Assembly (NCBI RefSeq): GCF_001552135.1
Contig: NZ_BCQP01000057.1
Coordinates: forward strand, 19,852 to 83,851
Origin: Actinomadura chibensis NBRC 106107
GTDB taxonomy: Bacteria; Actinomycetota; Actinomycetes; Streptosporangiales; Streptosporangiaceae
Reading direction: 5' to 3'
DNA length: 64,000 nt
The notes under the pieces were generated by a model. That model saw only the letters and a program-made list of their open reading frames with translations. It was not told the DNA's origin and did not search any database. Positions 52,614 to 59,510 of the stretch are shown one piece after another (position 1 is the first letter of the stretch; every line of letters begins with the position of its first letter). The position numbers and the translations under genes are program-made.

Positions 52614-52985
52614 GTGTCCTTCGAAAAGAACGCCTCCGGCACCGTTTACGAACGGTTCCAGAGCAGTGCGGAGTTCCAGGATCTTCGCCGCAGATTCCGC
52701 CGATTCGCATTCCCGATGACCGCCGCCTTCCTCGCCTGGTACCTGCTCTACGTCGTCATGTCCGGATGGGCGCGCGGCTTCATGGGCAAGGAGCTGGTCG
52801 GCTCCATCAACGTCGCGCTGGTGTTCGGCCTGCTCCAGTTCGTGTCGACGTTCCTCATCGCCTGGCTGTACGCGCGGCACGCCGACCGCAGCCTGGACCC
52901 GGCCGCCGACCGCATCCGCGCCGCCGTCGAAGCCTCCTCCGGCTCCGGTGACGCCGACGCCCCCGAGACGGAGGTGGCCCGATGA
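52614..52985 (+). CDS. DUF485 membrane protein
   Basis: A 123-residue protein with a soluble N-terminus (FQSSAEFQDLRRRFRRF) and two helices (AFPMTAAFLAWYLLYVVMSG; VFGLLQFVSTFLIAWLYARH), the DUF485 family. These proteins nearly always precede actP and probably aid the symporter. GTG at 52614 fits the AGGAGGG site (52602-52608) better than GTG 52608, which overlaps it. The stop overlaps actP by ATGA. Confidence 0.9.
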   Translation: MSFEKNASGTVYERFQSSAEFQDLRRRFRRFAFPMTAAFLAWYLLYVVMSGWARGFMGKELVGSINVALVFGLLQFVSTFLIAWLYARHADRSLDPAADRIRAAVEASSGSGDADAPETEVAR

Positions 52986-54592
52986 GTGACGAGACTCTGT
53001 CGATCACACTTTTCCTGGTCTTCGTCGCCATCACGCTCATCATCACCGTGTGGGCGAGCCGGCACACCAAGGACGCCACCGACTTCTACGCGGGCGGACG
53101 CTCCTTCTCCGGCGCGCAGAACGGCCTCGCGATCGGCGGCGACTACATGTCCGCCGCGTCGTTCCTCGGCATCGCCGGGCTCATCGCCCTGAACGGCTAC
53201 GACGGGTTCCTGTACTCGATCGGGTTCCTCGTCGCGTGGCTCGTCGCGCTGCTGCTCGTCGCCGAACTGCTGCGCAACTCCGGCCGGTTCACGATGGCGG
53301 ACGTGCTGGCGTTCCGGATGAGCCCGCGTCCCGTCCGCACCGCCGCCGGCGTCTCCACCATCGTCGTGTCGATCTTCTACCTGCTGGCGCAGATGGTCGG
53401 CGCGGGCGCGCTCGTCTCGCTGCTGTTCGGGTTCAGCAGCGACTTCGCGAAGGGCGCCACGATCGCGCTGGTCGGCGTCCTGATGATCGTGTACGTGGTG
53501 TTCGGCGGGATGAAGGGCACCACCTGGGTGCAGATCGTCAAGGCCGTCCTGCTGATGACCGGCGCCATCCTCATCACGCTGCTCGTCCTCGGCCACTTCA
53601 ACTTCAACCTGTCGTCCCTGCTGGACGACGCCGCCGGGCAGAGCGGCAAGGGCAGCGCGTTCCTGGAGCCCGGCCTGCGCTACGGCACCGAGGCGCAGGG
53701 CCTTGAGGGCAAGCTCGACCTGATCAGCCTGGGGCTCGCGCTCGTCCTCGGGACGGCCGGGCTGCCGCACATCCTGATCCGCTTCTACACCGTCCCGACG
53801 TCCCGCGACGCCCGCAAGTCGGTGCTCTGGGGCATCGGCATCATCGGCGTGTTCTACCTGCTGACCCTCGTCCTCGGGTTCGGCGCCGCCGCGCTCGTCG
53901 GCAGCAAGGCGATCGCCAAGGAGAACCCGGCGGGCAACACCGCCGCGCCGCAGCTCGCCGAGAAGATCGGCGACATCGTGTTCGGCAGCGCGGGCGGCAC
54001 CATCCTGCTCGCGGTCATCGCGGCGGTCGCGTTCGCGACGATCCTCGCCGTCGTGTCCGGGCTGACGCTCGCGTCGTCGTCGTCCTTCTCGCACGACCTG
54101 TACGCGCACGTGTTCCGCAAGGGCAAGGCCACCGAGCGGGACGAGGTCCGCGTCGCGCGCATCTCCGCGTTCGTGATCGGCGCGGTCGCGATCGTCCTCG
54201 GCATCTACGCGCAGCGCCTGAACGTCGCGTTCCTCGTCGCCCTCGCGTTCGCGGTCGCCGCGTCCGGGAACCTGCCCGCGATCCTCTACAGCCTGTTCTG
54301 GAAGCGGTTCAACACCACGGGCGCCGTCGCCGCGATCTACGGCGGCCTCGGCTCCGCGATCTTCCTGGTCGCGTTCTCCCCGGTCGTCTCCGGCTCACCG
54401 AAGGCCCTGTTCACCGACGTGGACTTCCACTGGTTCCCGCTGGAGAACCCGGGGATCATCTCCATCCCGTTCGGCTTCCTGTGCGGCTTCTTCGGCACCC
54501 TCCTCAGCAAGGAGCACAACGCCGAGAAGTACGCCGAGATCGAGGTCCGCTCCCTCACCGGAGCGGGCGCGGAGGCAGCCACCGATCATTGA
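52982..54592 (+). CDS. actP: Cation/acetate symporter
   Basis: A 536-residue SSS permease with 13 or so helices. HTKDATDFYAGGRSFSGAQNG, AIGGDYMSAASFLGIAG and TAGLPHILIRFYTVP are the ActP signatures. Acetate and other short monocarboxylates enter with sodium. It is coupled to the DUF485 gene and followed by a nested inverted-repeat terminator. Regulation by the LytS/LytTR pair upstream is inferred from the direct repeat at 52456-52488. Confidence 0.9.
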   Translation: MSDETLSITLFLVFVAITLIITVWASRHTKDATDFYAGGRSFSGAQNGLAIGGDYMSAASFLGIAGLIALNGYDGFLYSIGFLVAWLVALLLVAELLRNSGRFTMADVLAFRMSPRPVRTAAGVSTIVVSIFYLLAQMVGAGALVSLLFGFSSDFAKGATIALVGVLMIVYVVFGGMKGTTWVQIVKAVLLMTGAILITLLVLGHFNFNLSSLLDDAAGQSGKGSAFLEPGLRYGTEAQGLEGKLDLISLGLALVLGTAGLPHILIRFYTVPTSRDARKSVLWGIGIIGVFYLLTLVLGFGAAALVGSKAIAKENPAGNTAAPQLAEKIGDIVFGSAGGTILLAVIAAVAFATILAVVSGLTLASSSSFSHDLYAHVFRKGKATERDEVRVARISAFVIGAVAIVLGIYAQRLNVAFLVALAFAVAASGNLPAILYSLFWKRFNTTGAVAAIYGGLGSAIFLVAFSPVVSGSPKALFTDVDFHWFPLENPGIISIPFGFLCGFFGTLLSKEHNAEKYAEIEVRSLTGAGAEAATDH

Positions 54593-54660
54593 GCCCTTCC
54601 CGTCCACCGTGTGCCCGGAGCCTGCCCCGCACAGGCTCCGGAGACGCGAAGGCTCAATGA
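54586..54660 (+). terminator. Nested inverted repeats behind actP
   Basis: The outer arms TCATTGAGCC (54586-54595, including the actP stop codon) and GGCTCAATGA (54651-54660) are exact complements. Inside them a second perfect 10-bp stem, CCGGAGCCTG (54615-54624) with CAGGCTCCGG (54632-54641), has a seven-base loop. The inner stem is a likely terminator; the outer one also sequesters the end of the gene. Confidence 0.7.
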
Positions 54661-54840
54661 CCCCCCGCGCGGGCACCCCCACCCAGCGCGGCCCGGCCCC
54701 GTCCCCCACCCCTGGGGACGGGGCCGCCCCCTACCTGGAGTTGCAAGGCCGAGGCACCCTCAGCGTGGCAACGTTGAGTAAAGAGATGACAACTCACGGT
54801 GGTCAAGGGTAGCCTGGGGCCGCCCGCGTCGGGGCGACGG

Positions 54841-54886
54841 GTGTCAACGGCTCACGTTGACACCGGTAGCTGACGTCTCATAACAT
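54841..54886 (+). promoter_or_regulatory. NYN gene promoter with overlapping palindrome
   Basis: TTGACA (54857-54862) and TAACAT (54881-54886), 18 bases apart, form a near-consensus promoter. The -35 box lies inside a perfect inverted repeat, GTGTCAACG-N5-CGTTGACAC (54841-54863), so a dimeric repressor could block it. The nearby XRE/TPR protein is a candidate. Confidence 0.7.
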
Positions 54887-54898
54887 CGAGTCATTATT

Positions 54899-54934
54899 CC
54901 CCGCCGTCCTCCGGGACTGGCGGGGCTTTTTCTT
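54899..54934 (+). terminator. Intrinsic-type hairpin with T-tract in the NYN leader
   Basis: CCCCGCC-GTCC (54899-54909) pairs with GGAC-T-GGCGGGG (54914-54925) and is followed by CTTTTTCTT. This is the only classic factor-independent terminator in the window. It begins only some six bases after the expected transcript start and ends before the NYN ribosome site (GGAG, 54935-54938). It may act as an attenuator or 5' protecting stem. Confidence 0.7.
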
Positions 54935-54945
54935 GGAGAGCATTA

Positions 54946-55532
54946 GTGCGAGAGCGTGTCGCTCTGTTCTTGGATTATCAGAACATCCACCTTGTCGGAC
55001 ACGGCCTCTTCGAGAACTACGGCACCCCGCCCACTGTTGCGTCCCTGACCCTGCCCGCGTCGCCGCCATCATCGAGCAACGGCGGTCCCGGCCGAGTGAG
55101 GTCACGGCGATCCGCGTCTACCGGGGCAGGCCCGACCCCAACCACCAGCCCACACCGACGTCGGCCAATGACGCCCAGGCCGCGCGGTGGTCCCGTGACC
55201 CGCGAGTCCAAGTGATCCGTCGCCAGCTCAACTACCGAGGCTGGCCCGACGCTCCGCCGCGAGAGAAGGACATCGACGTCGCCATCGCCGTCGACCTCAT
55301 GCACCTCGCGCTACGCGGCCAGTACGACGCACTCGTGCTCTTCTCCGGGGACACGGATCTTCTGCCCGCCATCGAGGTGATCAAGCAGCTTCGACTGTGC
55401 CATACGGAAGTGGCCTGCTGGGCAGGCCACAAGCCGCTGCGACTCCCCGACTCGCAACTTCCGTACTGTCATTTCCTCAATAGGAATGACTGGAACGGTG
55501 TTATTGAGGATTGGCGCGACTTCACCTCCTGA
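54946..55532 (+). pseudogene. NYN (PIN-like) domain protein, frame broken near codon 29
   Basis: NYN proteins are small PIN-fold RNA nucleases. The true start is GTG 54946 after GGAGAG, giving RERVALFLDYQNIHLVGHGLF with the first catalytic Asp. After about 55030 this frame turns to nonsense and stops at 55215. The family sequence resumes in the -1 frame (VPDPARVAAIIEQRR), with ENDxKxIDV-like PREKDIDVAIAVDLMH and LVLFSGDTDLLPAIEVI carrying the other acidic residues, to 55532. One base appears missing in or near ACCCCGCCCACTG. It could be a dead gene, a sequencing error or programmed -1 slippage. Without the break the product would be about 195 residues. Confidence 0.75.
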
Positions 55533-55588
55533 GTTTCGTCCAGGTGGGGACGGCGCGGCGGGTGGGGGGACGGCGCGCCGGTCCTGGT

Positions 55589-55852
55589 TTAGGGGGTTGC
55601 GCCGAGGGTTGTGGCGACGCGGGCGGCTGCGGTTTCGGGGTCGGGGCCGAGGCGGGTGTCTTTGTGGGGGCCGTTGTGCCAGGTGTAGGACGTGCCGTCC
55701 CAGCGGATGAGCCAGGGACCCGCGTCGCGGTAGGTGACGATGACGCGGGTGAGGCCCGCCTCCTCGTCCTGGACGGGCGCCGCCGCGATCTGCGGGGCAC
55801 ACCTGCGGACGGCCGCGTGGAGCCGTTCAGCGGGCCCGAAGTCGTCGAACAT
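55589..55852 (-). CDS. Small hypothetical protein, 87 aa
   Basis: Third gene of a minus-strand set of three. The start ATG (MFDDFGPAERL) at 55852 has GGAG just upstream and follows the previous stop by 14 bases. The product is acidic, with VTYRDAGPWLIRWDGTSYTWHNGP, where closely spaced Trp and Gly suggest a small beta-sheet domain. No family recognised. Confidence 0.65.
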   Translation of the reverse strand: MFDDFGPAERLHAAVRRCAPQIAAAPVQDEEAGLTRVIVTYRDAGPWLIRWDGTSYTWHNGPHKDTRLGPDPETAAARVATTLGATP

Positions 55853-55866
55853 GTCCACTCCGATGG

Positions 55867-56046
55867 TCAGGTGGCGATGAGGCCGTGGACGGCGGCGCGT
55901 AGCCACCCGTCATCTCTTTCCCGCCGATGCCGTGCGCGCCACTCGGGGCCGTGGTGATCTGGGCGCGCGAGTACCTCGGCCGATGAGGCTGGACGTTCCG
56001 CCGCGCGCTCAACTCGCCGAGCCGGTCGGCGCTCGGCGTCGGTCAC
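55867..56046 (-). CDS. Small hypothetical protein, 59 aa
   Basis: A short gene whose GTG (56044-56046) overlaps the stop of the preceding gene (GTGA). The product is Arg-, Ala- and His-rich (ERPASSAEVLARPDHHGPEW; ERDDGWLRAAVHGLIAT) with no recognised domain. Support comes from the coupled arrangement alone. Confidence 0.5.
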   Translation of the reverse strand: MTDAERRPARRVERAAERPASSAEVLARPDHHGPEWRARHRRERDDGWLRAAVHGLIAT

Positions 56047-56336
56047 TGGTCGCTCCGGCGCAGATAGCCGATGATGACGACGGCGGCGTCGGTGACGCGT
56101 CCGGCCTCGGCGATCGGCTCGTTCCAGGACGTGAAGAACCACGGCCGCCCGCCGTCCTCGGGGCGCGTGCGGCAGGTGATGACGTCGGACGGGCTGGGGA
56201 CGTCCTCGCAGCAGCCGGGCCTACCGGCGTCCTCGACGCGCAGCCCGCGCGAGGTGAGTCGAACGTCCAGCCTCCGCGCCGACAGGTGCGCGCCCAACGC
56301 CGCGAGCCGGTCATCGGAGAACACACGATCAGCCAT
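56043..56336 (-). CDS. Small hypothetical protein, 97 aa
   Basis: First gene of the three-gene set, facing the XRE/TPR gene. It starts MADRVFSDDRLAALGAHLSA at 56336 and contains two adjacent Cys (GRPGCCEDV) and a third in VITCRTRPEDGG, then WFFTSWNEPIAEA. No known family. A start further upstream is open but without ribosome site. Confidence 0.6.
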   Translation of the reverse strand: MADRVFSDDRLAALGAHLSARRLDVRLTSRGLRVEDAGRPGCCEDVPSPSDVITCRTRPEDGGRPWFFTSWNEPIAEAGRVTDAAVVIIGYLRRSDQ

Positions 56337-56584
56337 GGGTCGTACCTGCCTTCCGGCCAAGGCCCCGGCCAACGCCGCCGGGGCCGCCTTCGGTGGACGT
56401 CCTCCATGCATTTGGGAAATATCGCCGCGCAGTGCGGTCGAGTCGCGCATTGCGGACATCATTATGGTGGTGCGTCCATTGATCGCCGTGGAGCGAGAAG
56501 TGGTTCTGGGCATTCCTTCCCGTGTGCGGTTACGGGCTCTAGAGTTGGATAGGCGAGAGTGTCCTGCCAGCCGCATTGGCTCCG

Positions 56585-56603
56585 TTGTGAAGATTTGTGA
56601 AGA
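56585..56603 (+). repeat. Direct repeat at the XRE gene leader
   Basis: TTGTGAAGA occurs twice, starting 10 bases apart, directly before the ribosome site of the XRE/TPR gene. One-turn spacing would suit a regulator binding one face, possibly the XRE protein itself. Confidence 0.35.
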
Positions 56604-56615
56604 GAAAGGCCCGTC

Positions 56616-57905
56616 ATGCACGGTGATCCGGGGCTCGGGGCGTTGTTGCGGAAAATGCGGCAAGCTCGCGGGCTCACTCTCGCCGTGCTCGCCCGCAGAG
56701 CCGGCTGCTCCGTGTCGCTGCTATCGCAGATCGAGACCGGTTCTCGCGTCTTGAAGCCCCAGTTGGCCGCGCGACTCGACGCTGCCTTCGGTGGCGGCGG
56801 GACGGTGTCCGTACTTGCGGCCGGTGCCTACCCTGGAGATCCGGAGCACCAGAACGGCCCGAATGACGGGGAATTCATCCTGGTGCGCGTCCCTCAGCGA
56901 GGATCGACCGTGCCTGTTTCGCGTCGTGAACTCCTGGCCGCGCTCGGCGTCGGCGCGCTGTCCGGCAGCATGCTCGGCGGGCTCCAGCGCGCGGCCGAGA
57001 CGATCAGTCCTGATGAGGAATTGCTGGCCGAGCTTGACGACACCCTCGTTGGGCTCCAATCGGCCGGCCGAGTCCTGCCGCCTGGTCAACTCGTCGGCCC
57101 GTTGACCGGACAGATCGCTCTCATCGACGCCGTCCGTCGCCGGGCCCCGGCCGCTTTACGACCGGCGTTCACCCTTCTCCAGACTCGCGGGGCGGAGTTC
57201 GTGTCGTGGATGGCCGAAGAATCCGGCGATCTTCCCTCCGCTCTCTACTGGGCCGACCGAGTGCAGCAGTGGGCGGACGCCTTGGGATGGCCCTCGATGG
57301 TCGGCTATGCCCACGTCCGCCGCTCCATGCTCGCCATCAGTTACGCGTCCGACGGCGTAGCCGCCGTCGAACAAGCCGACCAAGCCCTCCATGTTCATGG
57401 CGCCGCACCGCGCGTCAAGGCGATGGCCGCCAAGCAGATGGCGTTCGGCCTCGCGCTCATGGGTCGGCCCGACGCGAGCAGACGCGCTCTCGACGCGACT
57501 CTTGCCCACCTCGCCGCGGCCGGTACCGGCGACGATGGAGGACGCACCGTCGGCCAGCGGAGTGTGGGCGACGCGGATCTCTGGGCCATTTACAAGGCCA
57601 CCTGCGACGTTTACCTGGGAGGCGGCACAACGGTGATCGACACGCTTGAGCCGCGGATGGACGGGATCGCCGCCAGGTCGAAACGTACTCACGCGATCAC
57701 CTCCGCGAAGTGCGCGCAGGCGTACGCCAACGCCGGAGAGCCCGGGTTGGCCTGCGCGACGGTTTTCGAGGTGATCGGGGACGCGGTGGCGCTTGATTCC
57801 CAATCCGCACGTGCCGAACTGCGGCGCGTTCTTCCCACCTTGGACCGCTGGCCACGCCGTTCGGACGTCCAAGAGGTTCGGCACCGGCTCGCCGGTCTGC
57901 TGTGA
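56616..57905 (+). CDS. XRE-family HTH regulator with TPR-like domain
   Basis: A 429-residue regulator. The Cro/C1-type HTH is at 8-62 (LLRKMRQARGLTLAVLARRAGCSVSLLSQIE in part). Next comes a short hydrophobic stretch with two Arg, VSRRELLAALGVGALSGSMLGG (about 106-127), resembling a Tat signal but internal. The rest is a helical TPR-like array (SALYWADRVQQWADALGW; ALMGRPDASRRALDATLAHL), where a peptide or protein ligand may bind. Such proteins are abundant in actinomycetes and act on neighbouring small genes. ATG at 56616 follows GAAAGG. It is divergent from the three small genes and convergent with peptidase E. Confidence 0.85.
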   Translation: MHGDPGLGALLRKMRQARGLTLAVLARRAGCSVSLLSQIETGSRVLKPQLAARLDAAFGGGGTVSVLAAGAYPGDPEHQNGPNDGEFILVRVPQRGSTVPVSRRELLAALGVGALSGSMLGGLQRAAETISPDEELLAELDDTLVGLQSAGRVLPPGQLVGPLTGQIALIDAVRRRAPAALRPAFTLLQTRGAEFVSWMAEESGDLPSALYWADRVQQWADALGWPSMVGYAHVRRSMLAISYASDGVAAVEQADQALHVHGAAPRVKAMAAKQMAFGLALMGRPDASRRALDATLAHLAAAGTGDDGGRTVGQRSVGDADLWAIYKATCDVYLGGGTTVIDTLEPRMDGIAARSKRTHAITSAKCAQAYANAGEPGLACATVFEVIGDAVALDSQSARAELRRVLPTLDRWPRRSDVQEVRHRLAGLL

Positions 57906-57907
57906 GG

Positions 57908-58624
57908 TCAGCGCAGACGGCGGGGCTCCAACGCCGTCTCGGCGACGCCGCCGTCGGCTTGCCGCTCGATTCGGTAGGCGCGCGCGTTTTTCCGGTCTGA
58001 GATGACCTCGACCAGCTCGGTGTTCTGGTAGACCAGCCCGGTGCCCGCGTCCGTGGCGAAACTGACGGGTGGGAGTTCGCCGGCGGCGACTCGGCTCTGA
58101 AAGTCCTCGCGCCGATGTTCGTAGTGGACGGCGTTGCCGTACGGAAGGAAGCCCAGCCCCGCGGCGGGCCGCACTTCGGGCCCGAAGGAATCGGTGGTTC
58201 CGGCTTCGTGCCAGCACAGTGATCCCGCTGACTCCCCGGCGAGCACCACGCCTGCCTCCCAGCTTTCCCGGAGTGCTTCGTCCAGGCCGTGGGCGCGCCA
58301 TACCGCCACGAGATTGACCAGGCTGCCGCGATCGACCCAAATCACGTCCTGGGCGAGGAGGTGGGCGCGCACGTCCTCCACGTTGGGCTTGTCGAACAAG
58401 GCCAGATGGGAGGCTTGGATCTCATTCCCTGAAAACGCTTGGTAGAAGCGGTCGATCGTCGATGCCTGGTCGCCCCCGGCCGTCGCGATGAAGCACAACC
58501 TCGGTGAGGCGGCCGCCCCGGACAACTCGAACAGAAAGGGGAAGACCGGGCCAGGCGTCCACGCGGCTCCGCGCCGACGGAAGCCCATGCTGGTCGCCAC
58601 GATCGTCGGGATGTCGACGGGCAT
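57908..58624 (-). CDS. Peptidase E-like (S51) serine peptidase
   Basis: A 238-residue class I glutamine amidotransferase-fold protein. The nucleophile elbow VVLAGESAGSLCW has S132, and IWVDRGSLVNL and YGNAVHYEHRRED provide flanking segments where the Glu/His partners are expected. Peptidase E cleaves Asp-X dipeptides; cyanophycinase is the sister family. It has no signal peptide. The gene ends three bases from the XRE gene. GGxGD-like TAGGDQASTIDRF is also normal for the family. Confidence 0.85.
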   Translation of the reverse strand: MPVDIPTIVATSMGFRRRGAAWTPGPVFPFLFELSGAAASPRLCFIATAGGDQASTIDRFYQAFSGNEIQASHLALFDKPNVEDVRAHLLAQDVIWVDRGSLVNLVAVWRAHGLDEALRESWEAGVVLAGESAGSLCWHEAGTTDSFGPEVRPAAGLGFLPYGNAVHYEHRREDFQSRVAAGELPPVSFATDAGTGLVYQNTELVEVISDRKNARAYRIERQADGGVAETALEPRRLR

Positions 58625-58684
58625 GTGCCGATGATGCCATGTAAAGGCCGAGGCAGCGTGCCGGTCGGCGGGTGGTGGGTTCGG

Positions 58685-59185
58685 TTATGTGTCGGGTTGG
58701 GTTTGTTCGGCTTCTAGTTGGGTGGCTAGGGCCGCGCGTTCGGATTGGTGGCGGTGGAGGAGGGGCGCGCTGTAGGTCGTCCAGGCTTCTTCTTGGGCCT
58801 TGGTCATTTGGGCGTTGTGGAGTTCGGATTCCACGTCCGGGTGGGACTCCAGGAACTCTGTGAACAGTTGGCCCATTTCTATGCTGTGGCGTCGGTTGAG
58901 GGCGATGCGGCGGGGGTCCATTCTGCTCGGGGGTGGGTCTTCGGCCAGTGCTAGTTGGTCGTAGACGACCAGGGCCGTGCGGGTTGGGTCGCTTGGTGGG
59001 TGGACTCTTAGTGTGTGGTGGGGGTTCGGCTCGTCGTCGACAATGATTACGGTCTTGGTTCCGGGTGGGAGGTCGGCGGGCCAATTGGTTTCGTCGGTGG
59101 GTTCGGCTACGAGGACGTGGGCGAGTTTTCCGCGCAGGCCCTTCGCGTTGTAGGGCAGCGGCTTTCGTGGTTCTTCCTCGTTCAT
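58685..59185 (-). CDS. Hypothetical protein, 166 aa
   Basis: Start ATG (MNEEEPRKPLPYNAKGLRGK) at 59185 with GGAAAGAGG before it. The protein has VIIVDDEPNPHHTLRVHPPSD in its middle and a charged, probably coiled C-terminal helix (ALATQLEAEQTQ). No family recognised and no signal peptide. Codon choice is unlike the neighbours: the coding strand is rich in A and C and has many third-position A and T, so the gene may be recently acquired. Confidence 0.65.
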   Translation of the reverse strand: MNEEEPRKPLPYNAKGLRGKLAHVLVAEPTDETNWPADLPPGTKTVIIVDDEPNPHHTLRVHPPSDPTRTALVVYDQLALAEDPPPSRMDPRRIALNRRHSIEMGQLFTEFLESHPDVESELHNAQMTKAQEEAWTTYSAPLLHRHQSERAALATQLEAEQTQPDT

Positions 59186-59270
59186 GGGCGGCCTCTTTCC
59201 TGTTTTCCGGGATTCTATTAGGGGCGGAAAGGGGCGTGCGGTTCGGCGGGGGAGGTTGCATGATGGGGGG

Positions 59271-59432
59271 ATGAGCGATGATCGGCTGGAGGAGGACGGT
59301 CGGTGGCGGACGCTGCCGCCGCGGACCCCGTTGGACGAGTTGGTGGCCGGGCAGGAGGTTCCGCCCAAGCCCCAGGTGATCGCGGACCCGAGCAGTACGG
59401 AGGTGGACGAGGCGCTGAGGTATCCGGTCTGA
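59271..59432 (+). CDS. Small hypothetical protein, 53 aa
   Basis: ATG at 59271 is preceded by GGGGGG. The product (MSDDRLEEDGRWRTLPP, then VPPKPQVIADPSSTEVDEALRYPV in pieces) is acidic, Pro-rich and probably unstructured. It is divergent from the 166-residue gene, and only about 80 bases precede the ABC operon. No family recognised; the small size keeps confidence modest. Confidence 0.5.
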   Translation: MSDDRLEEDGRWRTLPPRTPLDELVAGQEVPPKPQVIADPSSTEVDEALRYPV

Positions 59433-59456
59433 CCTGGCGGTCCAGCACCCTCCGTG

Positions 59457-59491
59457 TTGCGAGTCAGTTGCATTTGCGTATTAGATGCAAC
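59457..59491 (+). promoter_or_regulatory. ABC importer promoter with metal-regulator-like operator
   Basis: TTGCGA (59457-59462) and TATTAG (59479-59484) are 16 bases apart. A perfect dyad GTTGCAT-N11-ATGCAAC (59467-59491) covers the -10 box. TTGC...GCAA arms recall the boxes of Fur-family nickel or zinc regulators (Nur/Zur) of actinomycetes, although the spacing is not the published Nur spacing as I remember it. Confidence 0.5.
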
Positions 59492-59510
59492 AAGCGACAT
59501 GGGGAGGGTG

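Larger units (their letters stand above)
54593..54945. other. Gene-free region between actP and NYN gene
   Basis: A 353-base gap holding the actP terminator, about 120 bases of nondescript GC-rich sequence (54661-54780), a CAACGTTG palindrome (54769-54776), then the NYN promoter, operator-like palindrome and leader hairpin. I see no gene in it. Confidence 0.65.

Noticed and set aside
54586..54660. An integration or attachment site
   Set aside because: The sequence is a nested inverted repeat directly at a gene end, which fits a terminator; no integrase or tRNA is nearby.
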